Positions 53,141-64,000 of a stretch of 64,000 nt of DNA are shown here, piece after piece. The stretch is from Bombus terrestris (Eukaryota > Arthropoda > Insecta > Hymenoptera > Apidae). The notes below the pieces were generated by a model. That model worked only from the letters and a program-made list of their open reading frames with translations, did not search any database and was not told the DNA's origin. Location of the stretch: the NCBI RefSeq assembly GCF_910591885.1, contig NW_025963627.1, positions 62,001 to 126,000 of the forward strand, given 5' to 3'. The position numbers were made by a program, and so were the translations under genes. Numbering within the stretch: the first letter of the stretch is position 1; each line of letters starts with the position of its first letter.

Positions 53141-56100
53141 GGGACACCGTTGGACACCGTGGGACACCGTTGGACACCGTTGGACATCGTTGGACACCGT
53201 GGGACAACGTGGGACAACGTGGGAAACCATGGAACAACGTGGGACAACGTGGGACACCGTTGGACACCGTTGGACATCGTTGGACACCGTTGGACACCGT
53301 GGGACAACGTGGGACAACGTGGGACAACGTGGGACAACGTGGGACAACGTAGGACAACGTGGGACAACGTGGGACACCGTTGGACATCGTTGGACAACGT
53401 GGGACATCGTGGGACAACGTGGGACAACGTGGGACAACGTGGGACAACGTGGGACACCGTTGGACACCGTGGGACACCGTTGGACACCGTTGGACACCGT
53501 GGGACACCGTTGGACACCGTTGGACATCGTTGGACACCGTTGGACACCGTTGGACACCGTTGGACACCGTGGGACAACGTGGGACAACGTGGGACAACGT
53601 GGGACAACGTGGGACAACGTGGGACAACGTGGGACAACGTGGGACAACGTGGGACAACGTGGGACAACGTGGGACAACGTGGGACAACGTGGGACAACGT
53701 GGGACAACGTGGGACAACGTGGGACAACGTGGGACACCGTTGGACACCGTTGGACATCGTTGGACACCGTTGGACACCGTGGGACAACGTGGGACAACGT
53801 GGGACAACGTGGGACAACGTGGGACAACGTGGGACAACGTGGGACAACGTGGGACAACGTAGGACAACGTGGGACAACGTGGGACACCGTTGGACATCGT
53901 TGGACACCGTGGGACAACGTGGGACAACGTGGGACAACGTGGGACAACGTGGGACAACGTGGGACAACGTGGGACAACGTGGGACAACGTGGGACAACGT
54001 GGGACAACGTAGGACAACGTGGGACAACGTGGGACACCGTTGGACATCGTTGGACACCGTGGGACAACGTGGGACAACGTGGGACAACGTGGGACAACGT
54101 GGGACAACGTGGGACAACGTGGGACAACGTGGGACAACGTGGGACAACGTGGGACAACGTGGGACAACGTGGGACAACGTGGGACACCGTTGGGCATCGT
54201 TGGACACCGTGGGACAACGTGGGACAACGTGGGACAACGTGGGACAACGTGGGACAACGTGGGACACCGTTGGACATCGTTGGACATCGTTGGACATCGT
54301 GGGACACCGTTGGACATCGTTGGACATCGTTGGACACCGTTGGACACCGTTGGACACCGTGGGACAACGTGGGACAACGTGGGACAACGTGGGACAACGT
54401 GGGACAACGTGGGACAACGTGGGACAACGTGGGACAACGTGGGACAACGTGGGACAACGTGGGACAACGTGGGACAACGTGGGACAACGTGGTACAACGT
54501 GGGACAACGTGGGACAACGTGGGACAACGTGGGACACCGTTGGACAACGTGGGACACCGTTGGACATCGTTGGACACCGTGGGACAACGTGGGACAACGT
54601 GGGACAACGTGGGACACCGTTGGACACCGTTGGACATCGTTGGACATCGTTGGACATCGTGGGACACCGTTGGACATCGTTGGACACCGTTGGACACCGT
54701 GGGACAACGTGGGACAACGTGGGACAACGTGGGACACCGTTGGACATCGTTGGACACCGTGGGACAACGTGGGACAACGTGGGACAACGTGGGACAACGT
54801 GGGACAACGTGGGACAACGTGGGACAACGTGGGACAACGTGGGACAACGTGGGACAACGTGGGACAACATGGGACAACGTGGGACAACGTGGGACAACGT
54901 GGGACAACGGGGGACAACGTGGGACATCGTGGGACAACGTGGGACAACGTGGGACAACGTGGGACAACGTGGGACAACGTGGGACAACGTGGGACAACGT
55001 GGGACATCGTGGGACAACGTGGGACAACGTGGGACAACGTGGGACAACGTGGGACAACGTGGGACACCGTTGGACAACGTGGGACACCGTTGGACATCGT
55101 TGGACACCGTGGGACAACGTGGGACAACGTGGGACAACGTGGGACAACGTGGGACAACGTGGGACACCGTTGGACATCGTTGGACACCGTTGGACATCGT
55201 TGGACACCGTGGGACACCGTTGGACACCGTTGGACACCGTTGGACATCGTTGGACACCGTGGGACAACGTGGGACAACGTGGGACAACGTGGGACACCGT
55301 TGGACAACGTGGGACAACGTGGGACAACGTGGGACAACATGGGACAACGTGGGACAACGCGGGATACCGTTGGACACCGTGGGACACCGTTGGACAACGT
55401 GGGACAACGTGGGACAACGTGGGACAACGTGGGACAACGTGGGACAACGTGGGACAACGTGGGACACCGTTGGACACCGTGGGACACCGTTGGACACCGT
55501 TGGACATCGTTGGACACCGTGGGACAACGTGGGACAACGTGGGACAACGTGGGAAACCATGGAACAACGTGGGACAACGTGGGACAACGTGGGACAACGT
55601 GGGACACCGTTGGACATCGTTGGACACCGTGGGACAACGTGGGACAACGTGGGACACCGTTGGACACCGTTGGACATCGTTGGACATCGTTGGACACCGT
55701 TGGACACCGTTGGACACCGTTGGACACCGTGGGACAACGTGGGACAACGTGGGACAACGTGGGACAACGTGGGACAACGTGGGACAACGTGGGACAACGT
55801 GGGACAACGTGGGACAACGTGGGACAACGTGGGACAACGTGGGACAACGTGGGACATCGTGGGACAACGTGGGACAACGTGGGACAACGTGGGACAACGT
55901 GGGACAACGTGGGACAACGTGGGACATCGTGGGACAACGTGGGACAACGTGGGACAACGTGGGACAACGTGGGACACCGTTGGACATCGTTGGACACCGT
56001 GGGACAACGTGGGACAACGTGGGACAACGTGGGACACCGTTGGACACCGTTGGACATCGTTGGACATCGTTGGACATCGTGGGACACCGTTGGACATCGT

Positions 56101-59100
56101 TGGACACCGTGGGACAACGTGGGACAACGTGGGACAACGTGGGACACCGTTGGACAACGTGGGACAACGTGGGACAACGTGGGACAACATGGGACAACGT
56201 GGGACAACGTGGGATACCGTTGGACACCGTGGGACACCGTTGGACAACGTGGGACAACGTGGGACAACGTGGGACAACGTGGGACAACGTGGGACAACGT
56301 GGGACAACGTGGGACACCGTTGGACATCGTTGGACACCGTGGGACAACGTGGGACAACGTGGGACACCGTTGGACACCGTTGGACATCGTTGGACATCGT
56401 TGGACACCGTTGGACACCGTTGGACACCGTTGGACACCGTGGGACAACGTGGGACAACGTGGGACAACGTGGGACAACGTGGGACAACGTGGGACAACGT
56501 GGGACAACGTGGGACAACGTGGGACAACGTGGGACATCGTGGGACAACGTGGGACAACGTGGGACAACGTGGGACAACGTGGGACAACGTGGGACAACGT
56601 GGGACAACGTGGGACAACGTGGGACATCGTGGGACAACGTGGGACAACGTGGGACAACGTGGGACAACGTGGGACACCGTTGGACAACGTGGGACACCGT
56701 TGGACATCGTTGGACACCGTGGGACAACGTGGGACAACGTGGGACAACGTGGGACACCGTTGGACACCGTTGGACATCGTTGGACATCGTTGGACATCGT
56801 GGGACACCGTTGGACATCGTTGGACACCGTTGGACATCGTTGGACACCGTGGGACAACGTGGGACAACGTGGGACAACGTGGGACACCGTTGGACATCGT
56901 TGGACACCGTTGGACATCGTTGGACACCGTGGGACAACGTGGGACAACGTGGGACAACGTGGGACACCGTTGGACATCGTTGGACACCGTTGGACATCGT
57001 TGGACACCGTGGGACACCGTTGGACACCGTTGGACACCGTTGGACATCGGTGGACATCGTGGGACAACGTGGGAAACCATGGAACAACGTGGGACAACGT
57101 GGGACAACGTGGGACAACGTGGGACAACGTGGGACACCGTTGGACATCGTTGGACACCGTGGGACAACGTGGGACAACGTGGGACACCGTTGGACACCGT
57201 TGGACATCGTTGGACACCGTTGGACACCGTGGGACAACGTGGGACAACGTGGGACAACGTGGGACAACGTGGGACAACGTAGGACAACGTGGGACAACGT
57301 GGGACACCGTTGGACATCGTTGGACAACGTGGGACATCGTGGGACAACGTGGGACAACGTGGGACAACGTGGGACAACGTGGGACAACGTGGGACAACGT
57401 GGGACACCGTTGGACAACGTGGGACAACGTGGGACAACGTGGGACAACGTGGGACAACGTGGGACAACGTGGGACACCGTTGGACACCGTGGGACACCGT
57501 TGGACACCGTGGGACACCGTTGGACAACGTGGGACAACGTGGGACAACGTGGGACAACGTGGGACAACGTGGGACAACGTGGGACAACGTGGGACAACGT
57601 GGGACAACGTGAGACAACGTGGGACAACGTGGAACACCGTTGGACACCGTGGGACACCGTTGGACACCGTTGGACATCGTTGGACACCGTGGGACAACGT
57701 GGGACAACGTGGGAAACCATGGAACAACGTGGGACAACGTGGGACAACGTGGGACAACGTGGGACAACGTGGGACACCGTTGGACATCGTTGGACACCGT
57801 GGGACAACGTGGGACAACGTGGGACACCGTTGGACACCGTTGGACATCGTTGGACACCGTTGGACACCGTGGGACAACGTGGGACAACGTGGGACAACGT
57901 GGGACAACGTGGGACAACGTAGGACAACGTGGGACAACGTGGGACACCGTTGGACATCGTTGGACAACGTGGGACATCGTGGGACAACGTGGGACAACGT
58001 GGGACAACGTGGGACAACGTGGGACAACGTGGGACAACGTGGGACACCGTTGGACACCGTGGGACACCGTTGGACACCGTTGGACACCGTGGGACACCGT
58101 TGGACACCGTTGGACATCGTTGGACACCGTTGGACACCGTTGGACACCGTTGGACACCGTGGGACAACATGGGACAACGTGGGACAACGTGGGACAACGT
58201 GGGACAACGTGGGACAACGTGGGACAACGTGGGACAACGTGGGACACCGTGGGACACCGTTGGACACCGTTGGACATCGTTGGACACCGTGGGACAACGT
58301 GGGACAACGTGGGACACCGTTGGACACCGTGGGACAACGTGGGACAACGTGGGACAACGTGGGACAACGTGGGACAACGTGGGACAACGTAGGACAACGT
58401 GGGACAACGTGGGACACCGTTGGACATCGTTGGACAACGTGGGACATCGTGGGACAACGTGGGACAACGTGGGACAACGTGGGACAACGTGGGACAACGT
58501 GGGACAACGTGGGACAACGTGGGACAACGTGGGACACCGTTGGACACCGTGGGACACCGTTGGACACCGTTGGACATCGTTGGACACCGTGGGACAACGT
58601 GGGACAACGTGGGACACCGTTGGACATCGTTGGACAACGTGGGACATCGTGGGACAACGTGGGACAACGTGGGACAACGTGGGACAACGTGGGACAACGT
58701 CGGACAACGTGGGACAACGTGGGACAACGTGGGACAACGTGGGACAACGTGGGACAACGTGGGACAACGTGGGACAACGTGGGACAACGTGGGACACCGT
58801 GGGACACCGTTGGACACCGTTGGACATCGTTGGACACCGTGGGACAACGTGGGACAACGTGGGACACCGTTGGACACCGTGGGACAACGTGGGACAACGT
58901 GGGACAACGTGGGACAACGTGGGACAACGTGGGACAACGTAGGACAACGTTGGACAACGTGGGACACCGTTGGACATCGTTGGACAACGTGGGACATCGT
59001 GGGACAACGTTGGACATCGTTGGACACCGTGGGACAACGTGGGACAACGTCGGACAACGTGGGACACCGTTGGACATCGTTGGACACCGTTGGACATCGT

Positions 59101-59260
59101 TGGACACCGTTGGACACCGTGGGACAACGTGGGACAACGTGGGACAACGTGGGACAACGTGGGACAACATGGGACAACGTGGGACAACGTGGGATACCGT
59201 TGGATACCGTGGGACACCGTTGGACACCGTGGGACAACGTGGGACAACGTGGGACAACGT
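53141..59260 (+). repeat. Region II, 3.45-3.75-kb block copy 2 and short-spaced gacaacgtag cluster
   Basis: 53.1-53.6 kb repeats 49.7-50.1 kb, and 54.15-54.95 kb repeats 50.4-51.2 kb at 3,740-3,750 bp (ggcatcgttg 54193, tacaacgtgg 54493). gacaacgtag units occur at 53343, 53853, 54003, 57273, 57913, 58383 and 58933, most followed by the same A-G, C-T, T-T, A-G, T-G context. A further pair, gacaacatgg then gataccgttg, recurs 850 bp apart (55333/55363 and 56183/56213). Mutated units are common here. Confidence 0.6.
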
Positions 59261-61500
59261 GGGACAACGTGGGACACCGTTGGACACCGTGGGACACCGT
59301 TGGACACCGTTGGACATCGTTGGACACCGTGGGACAACGTGGGACAACGTGGGACAACGTGGGAAACCATGGAACAACGTGGGACAACGTGGGACAACGT
59401 GGGACAACGTGGGACAACGTGGGACACCGTTGGACATCGTTGGACACCGTGGGACAACGTGGGACAACGTGGGACACCGTTGGACACCGTTGGACATCGT
59501 TGGACATCGTTGGACACCGTTGGACACCGTTGGACACCGTTGGACACCGTGGGACAACGTGGGACAACGTGGGACAACGTGGGACAACGTGGGACAACGT
59601 GGGACAACGTGGGACAACGTGGGACAACGTGGGACAACGTGGGACAACGTGGGACAACGTGGGACATCGTGGGACAACGTGGGACAACGTGGGACAACGT
59701 GGGACAACGTGGGACAACGTGGGACAACGTGGGACAACGTGGGACAACGTGGGACAACGTGGGACATCGTGGGACAACGTGGGACAACGTGGGACAACGT
59801 GGGACAACGTGGGACAACGTGGGACACCGTTGGACAACGTGGGACACCGTTGGACATCGTTGGACACCGTGGGACAACGTGGGACAACGTGGGACAACGT
59901 GGGACACCGTTGGACACCGTTGGACATCGTTGGACATCGTTGGACATCGTGGGACACCGTTGGACATTGTTGGACACCGTTGGACATCGTTGGACACCGT
60001 GGGACAACGTGGGACAACGTGGGACAACGTGGGACACCGTTGGACATCGTTGGACACCGTTGGACATCGTTGGACACCGTGGGACAACGTGGGACAACGT
60101 GGGACAACGTGGGACACCGTTGGACATCGTTGGACACCGTTGGACATCGTTGGACACCGTGGGACACCGTTGGACACCGTTGGACACCGTTGGACATCGG
60201 TGGACATCGTGGGACAACGTGGGAAACCATGGAACAACGTGGGACAACGTGGGACAACGTGGGACAACGTGGGACAACGTGGGACAACGTGGGACACCGT
60301 TGGACATCGTTGGACAACGTGGGACATCGTGGGACAACGTGGGACAACGTGGGACAACGTGGGACAACGTGGGACACCGTTGGACACCGTGGGACACCGT
60401 TGGACACCGTTGGACACCGTGGGACACCGTTGGACACCGTTGGACATCGTTGGACACCGTTGGACACCGTTGGACACCGTTGGACACCGTGGGATAACGT
60501 GGGACAACGTGGGACAACGTGGGACAACGTGGGACAACGTGGGACAACGTGGGACAACGTGGGACAACGTGGGACAACGTGGGACACCGTTGGACACCGT
60601 GGGACACCGTTGGACACCGTGGGACACCGTTGGACAACGTGGGACAACGTGGGACAACGTGGGACAACGTGGGACAACGTGGGACAACGTGGGACAACGT
60701 GGGACAACGTGGGACAACGTGGGACACCGTTGGACACCGTGGGACACCGTTGGACACCGTTGGACATCGTTGGACACCGTGGGACAACGTGGGACAACGT
60801 GGGAAACCATGGAACAACGTGGGACAACGTGGGACAACGTGGGACAACGTGGGACAACGTGGGACACCGTTGGACATCGTTGGACACCGTGGGACAACGT
60901 GGGACAACGTGGGACACCGTTGGACACCGTTGGACATCGTTGGACACCGTTGGACACCGTGGGACAACGTGGGACAACGTGGGACAACGTGGGACAAAGT
61001 GGGACAACGTAGGACAACGTGGGACAACGTGGGACACCGTTGGACATCGTTGGACAACGTGGGACATCGTGGGACAACGTGGGACAACGTGGGACAACGT
61101 GGGACAACGTGGGACACCGTTGGACACCGTGGGACACCGTTGGACACCGTTGGACACCGTGGGACACCGTTGGACACCGTTGGACATCGTTGGACACCGT
61201 TGGACACCGTTGGACACCGTTGGACACCGTTGGACACCGTTGGACACCGTTGGACACCGTGGGACAACGTGGGACAACGTGGGACACCGTTGGACACCGT
61301 GGGACAACGTGGGACAACGTGGGACAACGTGGGACAACGTGGGACAACGTAGGTCAACGTGGGACTACGTGGGACACCGTTGGACATCGTTGGACAACGT
61401 GGGACATCGTGGGACAACGTGGGACAACGTGGGACAACGTGGGACAACGTGGGACAACGTGGGACAACGTGGGACAACGTGGGACAACGTGGGACACCGT
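59261..61500 (+). repeat. Terminal tandem duplication, copy 1 (about 2.2 kb)
   Basis: Markers: gaaaccatgg 59363, gacattgttg 59963, gacatcggtg 60193, gaaaccatgg 60223, gataacgtgg 60493, gaaaccatgg 60803, gacaaagtgg 60993, gacaacgtag 61003 and 61343, then gtcaacgtgg and gactacgtgg (61353, 61363). Every one recurs 2,200-2,360 bp downstream, including rare single changes, so the duplication is recent. Confidence 0.8.
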
Positions 61501-63870
61501 TGGACACCGTGGGACACCGTTGGACACCGTTGGACATCGTTGGACACCGTGGGACAACGTGGGACAACGTGGGACAACGTGGGAAACCATGGAACAACGT
61601 GGGACAACGTGGGACAACGTGGGACAACGTGGGACAACGTGGGACACCGTTGGACATCGTTGGACACCGTGGGACAACGTGGGTCAACGTGGGACACCGT
61701 TGGACACCGTTGGACATCGTTGGACATCGTTGGACACCGTTGGACACCGTTGGACACCGTTGGACACCGTGGGACAACGTGGGACAACGTGGGACAACGT
61801 GGGACAACGTGGGACAACGTGGGACAACGTGGGACAACGTGGGACAACGTGGGACAACGTGGGACAACGTGGGACAACGTGGGACATCGTGGGACAACGT
61901 GGGACAACGTGGGACAACGTGGGACAACGTGGGACAACGTGGGACAACGTGGGACAACGTGGGACATCGTGGGACAACGTGGGACAACGTGGGACAACGT
62001 GGGACAACGTGGGACAACGTGGGACACCGTTGGACAACGTGGGACACCGTTGGACATCGTTGGACACCGTGGGACAACGTGGGACAACGTGGGACAACGT
62101 GGGACACCGTTGGACACCGTTGGACATCGTTGGACATCGTTGGACATCGTGGGACACCGTTGGACATTGTTGGACACCGTTGGACATCGTTGGACACCGT
62201 GGGACAACGTGGGACAACGTGGGACAACGTGGGACACCGTTGGACATCGTTGGACACCGCTGGACATCGTTGGACACCGTGGGACAACGTGGGACAACGT
62301 GGGACAACGTGGGACACCGTTGGACATCGTTGGACACCGTTGGACATCGTTGGACACCGTGGGACACCGTTGGACACCGTTGGACACCGTTGGACATCGG
62401 TGGACATCGTGGGACAACGTGGGAAACCATGGAACAACGTGGGACAACGTGGGACAACGTGGGACAACGTGGGACAACGTGGGACAACGTGGGACACCGT
62501 TGGACATCGTTGGACAACGTGGGACATCGTGGGACAACGTGGGACAACGTGGGACAACGTGGGACAACGTGGGACACCGTTGGACACCGTGGGACACCGT
62601 TGGACACCGTTGGACACCGTGGGACACCGTTGGACACCGTTGGACATCGTTGGACACCGTTGGACACCGTTGGACACCGTTGGACACCGTGGGATAACGT
62701 GGGACAACGTGGGACAACGTGGGACAACGTGGGACAACGTGGGACAACGTGGGACAACGTGGGACAACGTGGGACAACGTGGGACACCGTTGGACACCGT
62801 GGGACACCGTTGGACACCGTGGGACACCGTTGGACAACGTGGGACAACGTGGGACAACGTGGGACAACGTGGGACAACGTGGGACAACGTGGGACAACGT
62901 GGGACAACGTGGGACAACGTGGGACACCGTTGGACACCGTGGGACACCGTTGGACACCGTGGGACAACGTGGGACAACGTGGGACACCGTTGGACACCGT
63001 GGGACAACGTGGGACAACGTGGGACAACGTGGGACAACGTGGGACACCGTTGGACACCGTGGGACACCGTTGGACACCGTGGGACACCGTTGGACAACGT
63101 GGGACAACGTGGGACAACGTGGGACACCGTGGGACAACGTGGGACAACGTGGGAAACCATGGAACAACGTGGGACAACGTGGGACAACGTGGGACAACGT
63201 GGGACAACGTGGGACACCGTTGGACATCGTTGGACACCGTGGGACAACGTGGGACAACGTGGGACACCGTTGGACACCGTTGGACATCGTTGGACACCGT
63301 TGGACACCGTGGGACAACGTGGGACAACGTGGGACAACGTGGGACAAAGTGGGACAACGTAGGACAACGTGGGACAACGTGGGACACCGTTGGACATCGT
63401 TGGACAACGTGGGACATCGTGGGACAACGTGGGACAACGTGGGACAACGTGGGACAACGTGGGACACCGTTGGACACCGTGGGACACCGTGGGACACCGT
63501 TGGACACCGTGGGACACCGTTGGACACCGTTGGACATCGTTGGACACCGTTGGACACCGTTGGACACCGTTGGACACCGTTGGACACCGTTGGACACCGT
63601 TGGACACCGTGGGACAACGTGGGACAACGTGGGACACCGTTGGACACCGTGGGACAACGTGGGACAACGTGGGACAACGTGGGACAACGTGGGACAACGT
63701 GGGACAACGTAGGTCAACGTGGGACTACGTGGGACACCGTTGGACATCGTTGGACAACGTGGGACATCGTGGGACAACGTGGGACAACGTGGGACAACGT
63801 GGGACAACGTGGGACAACGTGGGACAACGTGGGACAACGTGGGACAACGTGGGACAACGTGGGACACCGT
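61501..63870 (+). repeat. Terminal tandem duplication, copy 2 (about 2.36 kb)
   Basis: Carries gaaaccatgg 61583, gacattgttg 62163, gacatcggtg 62393, gaaaccatgg 62423, gataacgtgg 62693, gaaaccatgg 63153, gacaaagtgg 63343, gacaacgtag 63353 and 63703, gtcaacgtgg 63713, gactacgtgg 63723. The spacing from copy 1 rises from 2,200 to 2,350 bp between 62693 and 63153, an insertion of about 15 units at 62.9-63.1 kb. gacaccgctg at 62263 is private. Confidence 0.8.
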
Positions 63871-64000
63871 TGGACACCGTGGGACACCGTTGGACACCGT
63901 TGGACATCGTTGGACACCGTGGGACAACGTGGGACAACGTGGGACACCGTTGGACATCGTTGGACAACGTGGGACATCGTGGGACAACGTGGGACAACGT
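63871..64000 (+). repeat. Start of a further, diverging copy, cut by the window end
   Basis: After the second gactacgtgg the order follows 61373-61570 until about 63,930. It then has C-T, T-T, A-G, T-G units where the earlier copy has A-G then gaaaccatgg. The array clearly continues beyond the window. Confidence 0.6.

Larger units (their letters stand above)
1..64000 (+). repeat. 10-bp satellite array, gacaNcgtKg, about 6,400 head-to-tail copies
   Basis: Every base belongs to a 10-bp unit. Position 5 is A, C or T, position 9 is G or T, and the other eight positions are almost invariant. The commonest unit is gacaacgtgg; gacaccgttg, gacatcgttg, gacatcgtgg and gacaccgtgg are next. All copies point the same way. 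Only two units are 11 bp long (8821-8831 and 29062-29072). There is no unique spacer, no inverted segment and no insertion of other DNA. The majority unit is 60% GC and 70% purine on this strand. Such arrays expand and homogenise by unequal exchange and replication slippage (general knowledge of satellites). The organism is inferred to be a eukaryote; species and chromosomal site cannot be read from the sequence. I found no gene, RNA gene or other element inside it. Confidence 0.97.

Noticed and set aside
27599..63697. Minus-strand open frame of 12,032 codons (and several of 1,000-9,000 codons on both strands) as giant repeat proteins
   Set aside because: All frames of both strands are open at once because the 10-mer has no stop in any phase. 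Frames overlap fully, begin at non-ATG triplets or at chance ATGs, and no frame shows selection or a domain.
1..64000. CRISPR array
   Set aside because: Units are contiguous 10-mers without spacers; repeat length and lack of unique spacers exclude it.
1..64000. Bacterial iteron origin or DnaA-box cluster
   Set aside because: Thousands of copies, no AT-rich region, no rep gene and no DnaA box; the scale fits a eukaryotic satellite.
1..64000. Telomeric or immunoglobulin switch-region repeat
   Set aside because: The unit is unlike TTAGGG-type telomere repeats and unlike GAGCT/GGGGT-rich switch sequence; only the G-richness is shared.
1..64000. ERSE/UPRE stress elements (CCACG on the minus strand)
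   Set aside because: CCACG is present in every -cgtgg unit, but the CCAAT half at the required distance is absent, and the TGACGTG core does not occur.
1..64000. Inverted repeats or hairpin-forming palindromes between units
   Set aside because: All units have one orientation. The only palindromes are very short (ACGT, CACGTG, CCATGG) and no long inverted segment was seen.

Overview
The whole 64,000-base window is one tandem array of a 10-bp unit, roughly 6,400 copies, all in the same orientation, with no unique sequence anywhere. The consensus on the + strand is gacaNcgtKg: position 5 is A, C or T and position 9 is G or T. Nearly all units are one of six types, named here by those two bases: A-G (gacaacgtgg, the majority), T-G, C-G, C-T (gacaccgttg), T-T (gacatcgttg) and the very rare A-T. 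Only two length changes occur: 11-bp units at 8821-8831 and 29062-29072. Units therefore start at positions ending in 1, then 2, then 3. I see no protein gene, RNA gene, transposon, CRISPR array or origin. The very long open frames on both strands are by-products of a stop-free 10-mer.

A perfect-register decanucleotide array of this length points to a eukaryotic satellite or very large minisatellite (heterochromatic, subtelomeric, centromeric or on a small GC-rich chromosome), from a long-read assembly. Nothing here identifies the species or the chromosomal location.

Layout. Positions 1-790 are the tail of a higher-order block cut by the window edge. Positions 791-34,950 (region I) hold four copies of a superblock: 791-11481, 11482-19051, 19052-27591 and 27592 to about 34,950. 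Each has the order: ~2 kb subunit a, ~2.05 kb subunit b, a shorter subunit c of 1.2-1.3 kb, then segment d, which carries a gacaacgtgc unit and two or three units with a TTTTAC change. The length differences between superblocks are accounted for by a 2,250-bp tandem duplication and ~900 bp extra in the first, ~1,260 bp extra in the third, and 150-bp shorter GTTG islands in the third and fourth. From about 34.95 kb to the end (region II) the same units are arranged differently. Region I markers such as gacatcctgg stop, a new five-unit motif appears, and block periods become 3,810/2,470 bp (35-43 kb), irregular (43.6-47.7 kb), 3.45-3.75 kb (49.7-55 kb) and 2.2-2.36 kb (59.3-63.9 kb).

No genes work together here. 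Any role would be structural or would act through the repeat itself. It has one CpG per 10 bp, a G-run spacing (GGG, 7 nt, GGG) that fits the four-tract quadruplex consensus on the + strand, an ACGTG core in most units, and a period close to one DNA helical turn. Block boundaries are read by eye from marker units and are accurate to about one to a few units where a marker is named, and to about 50-100 bp in region II.
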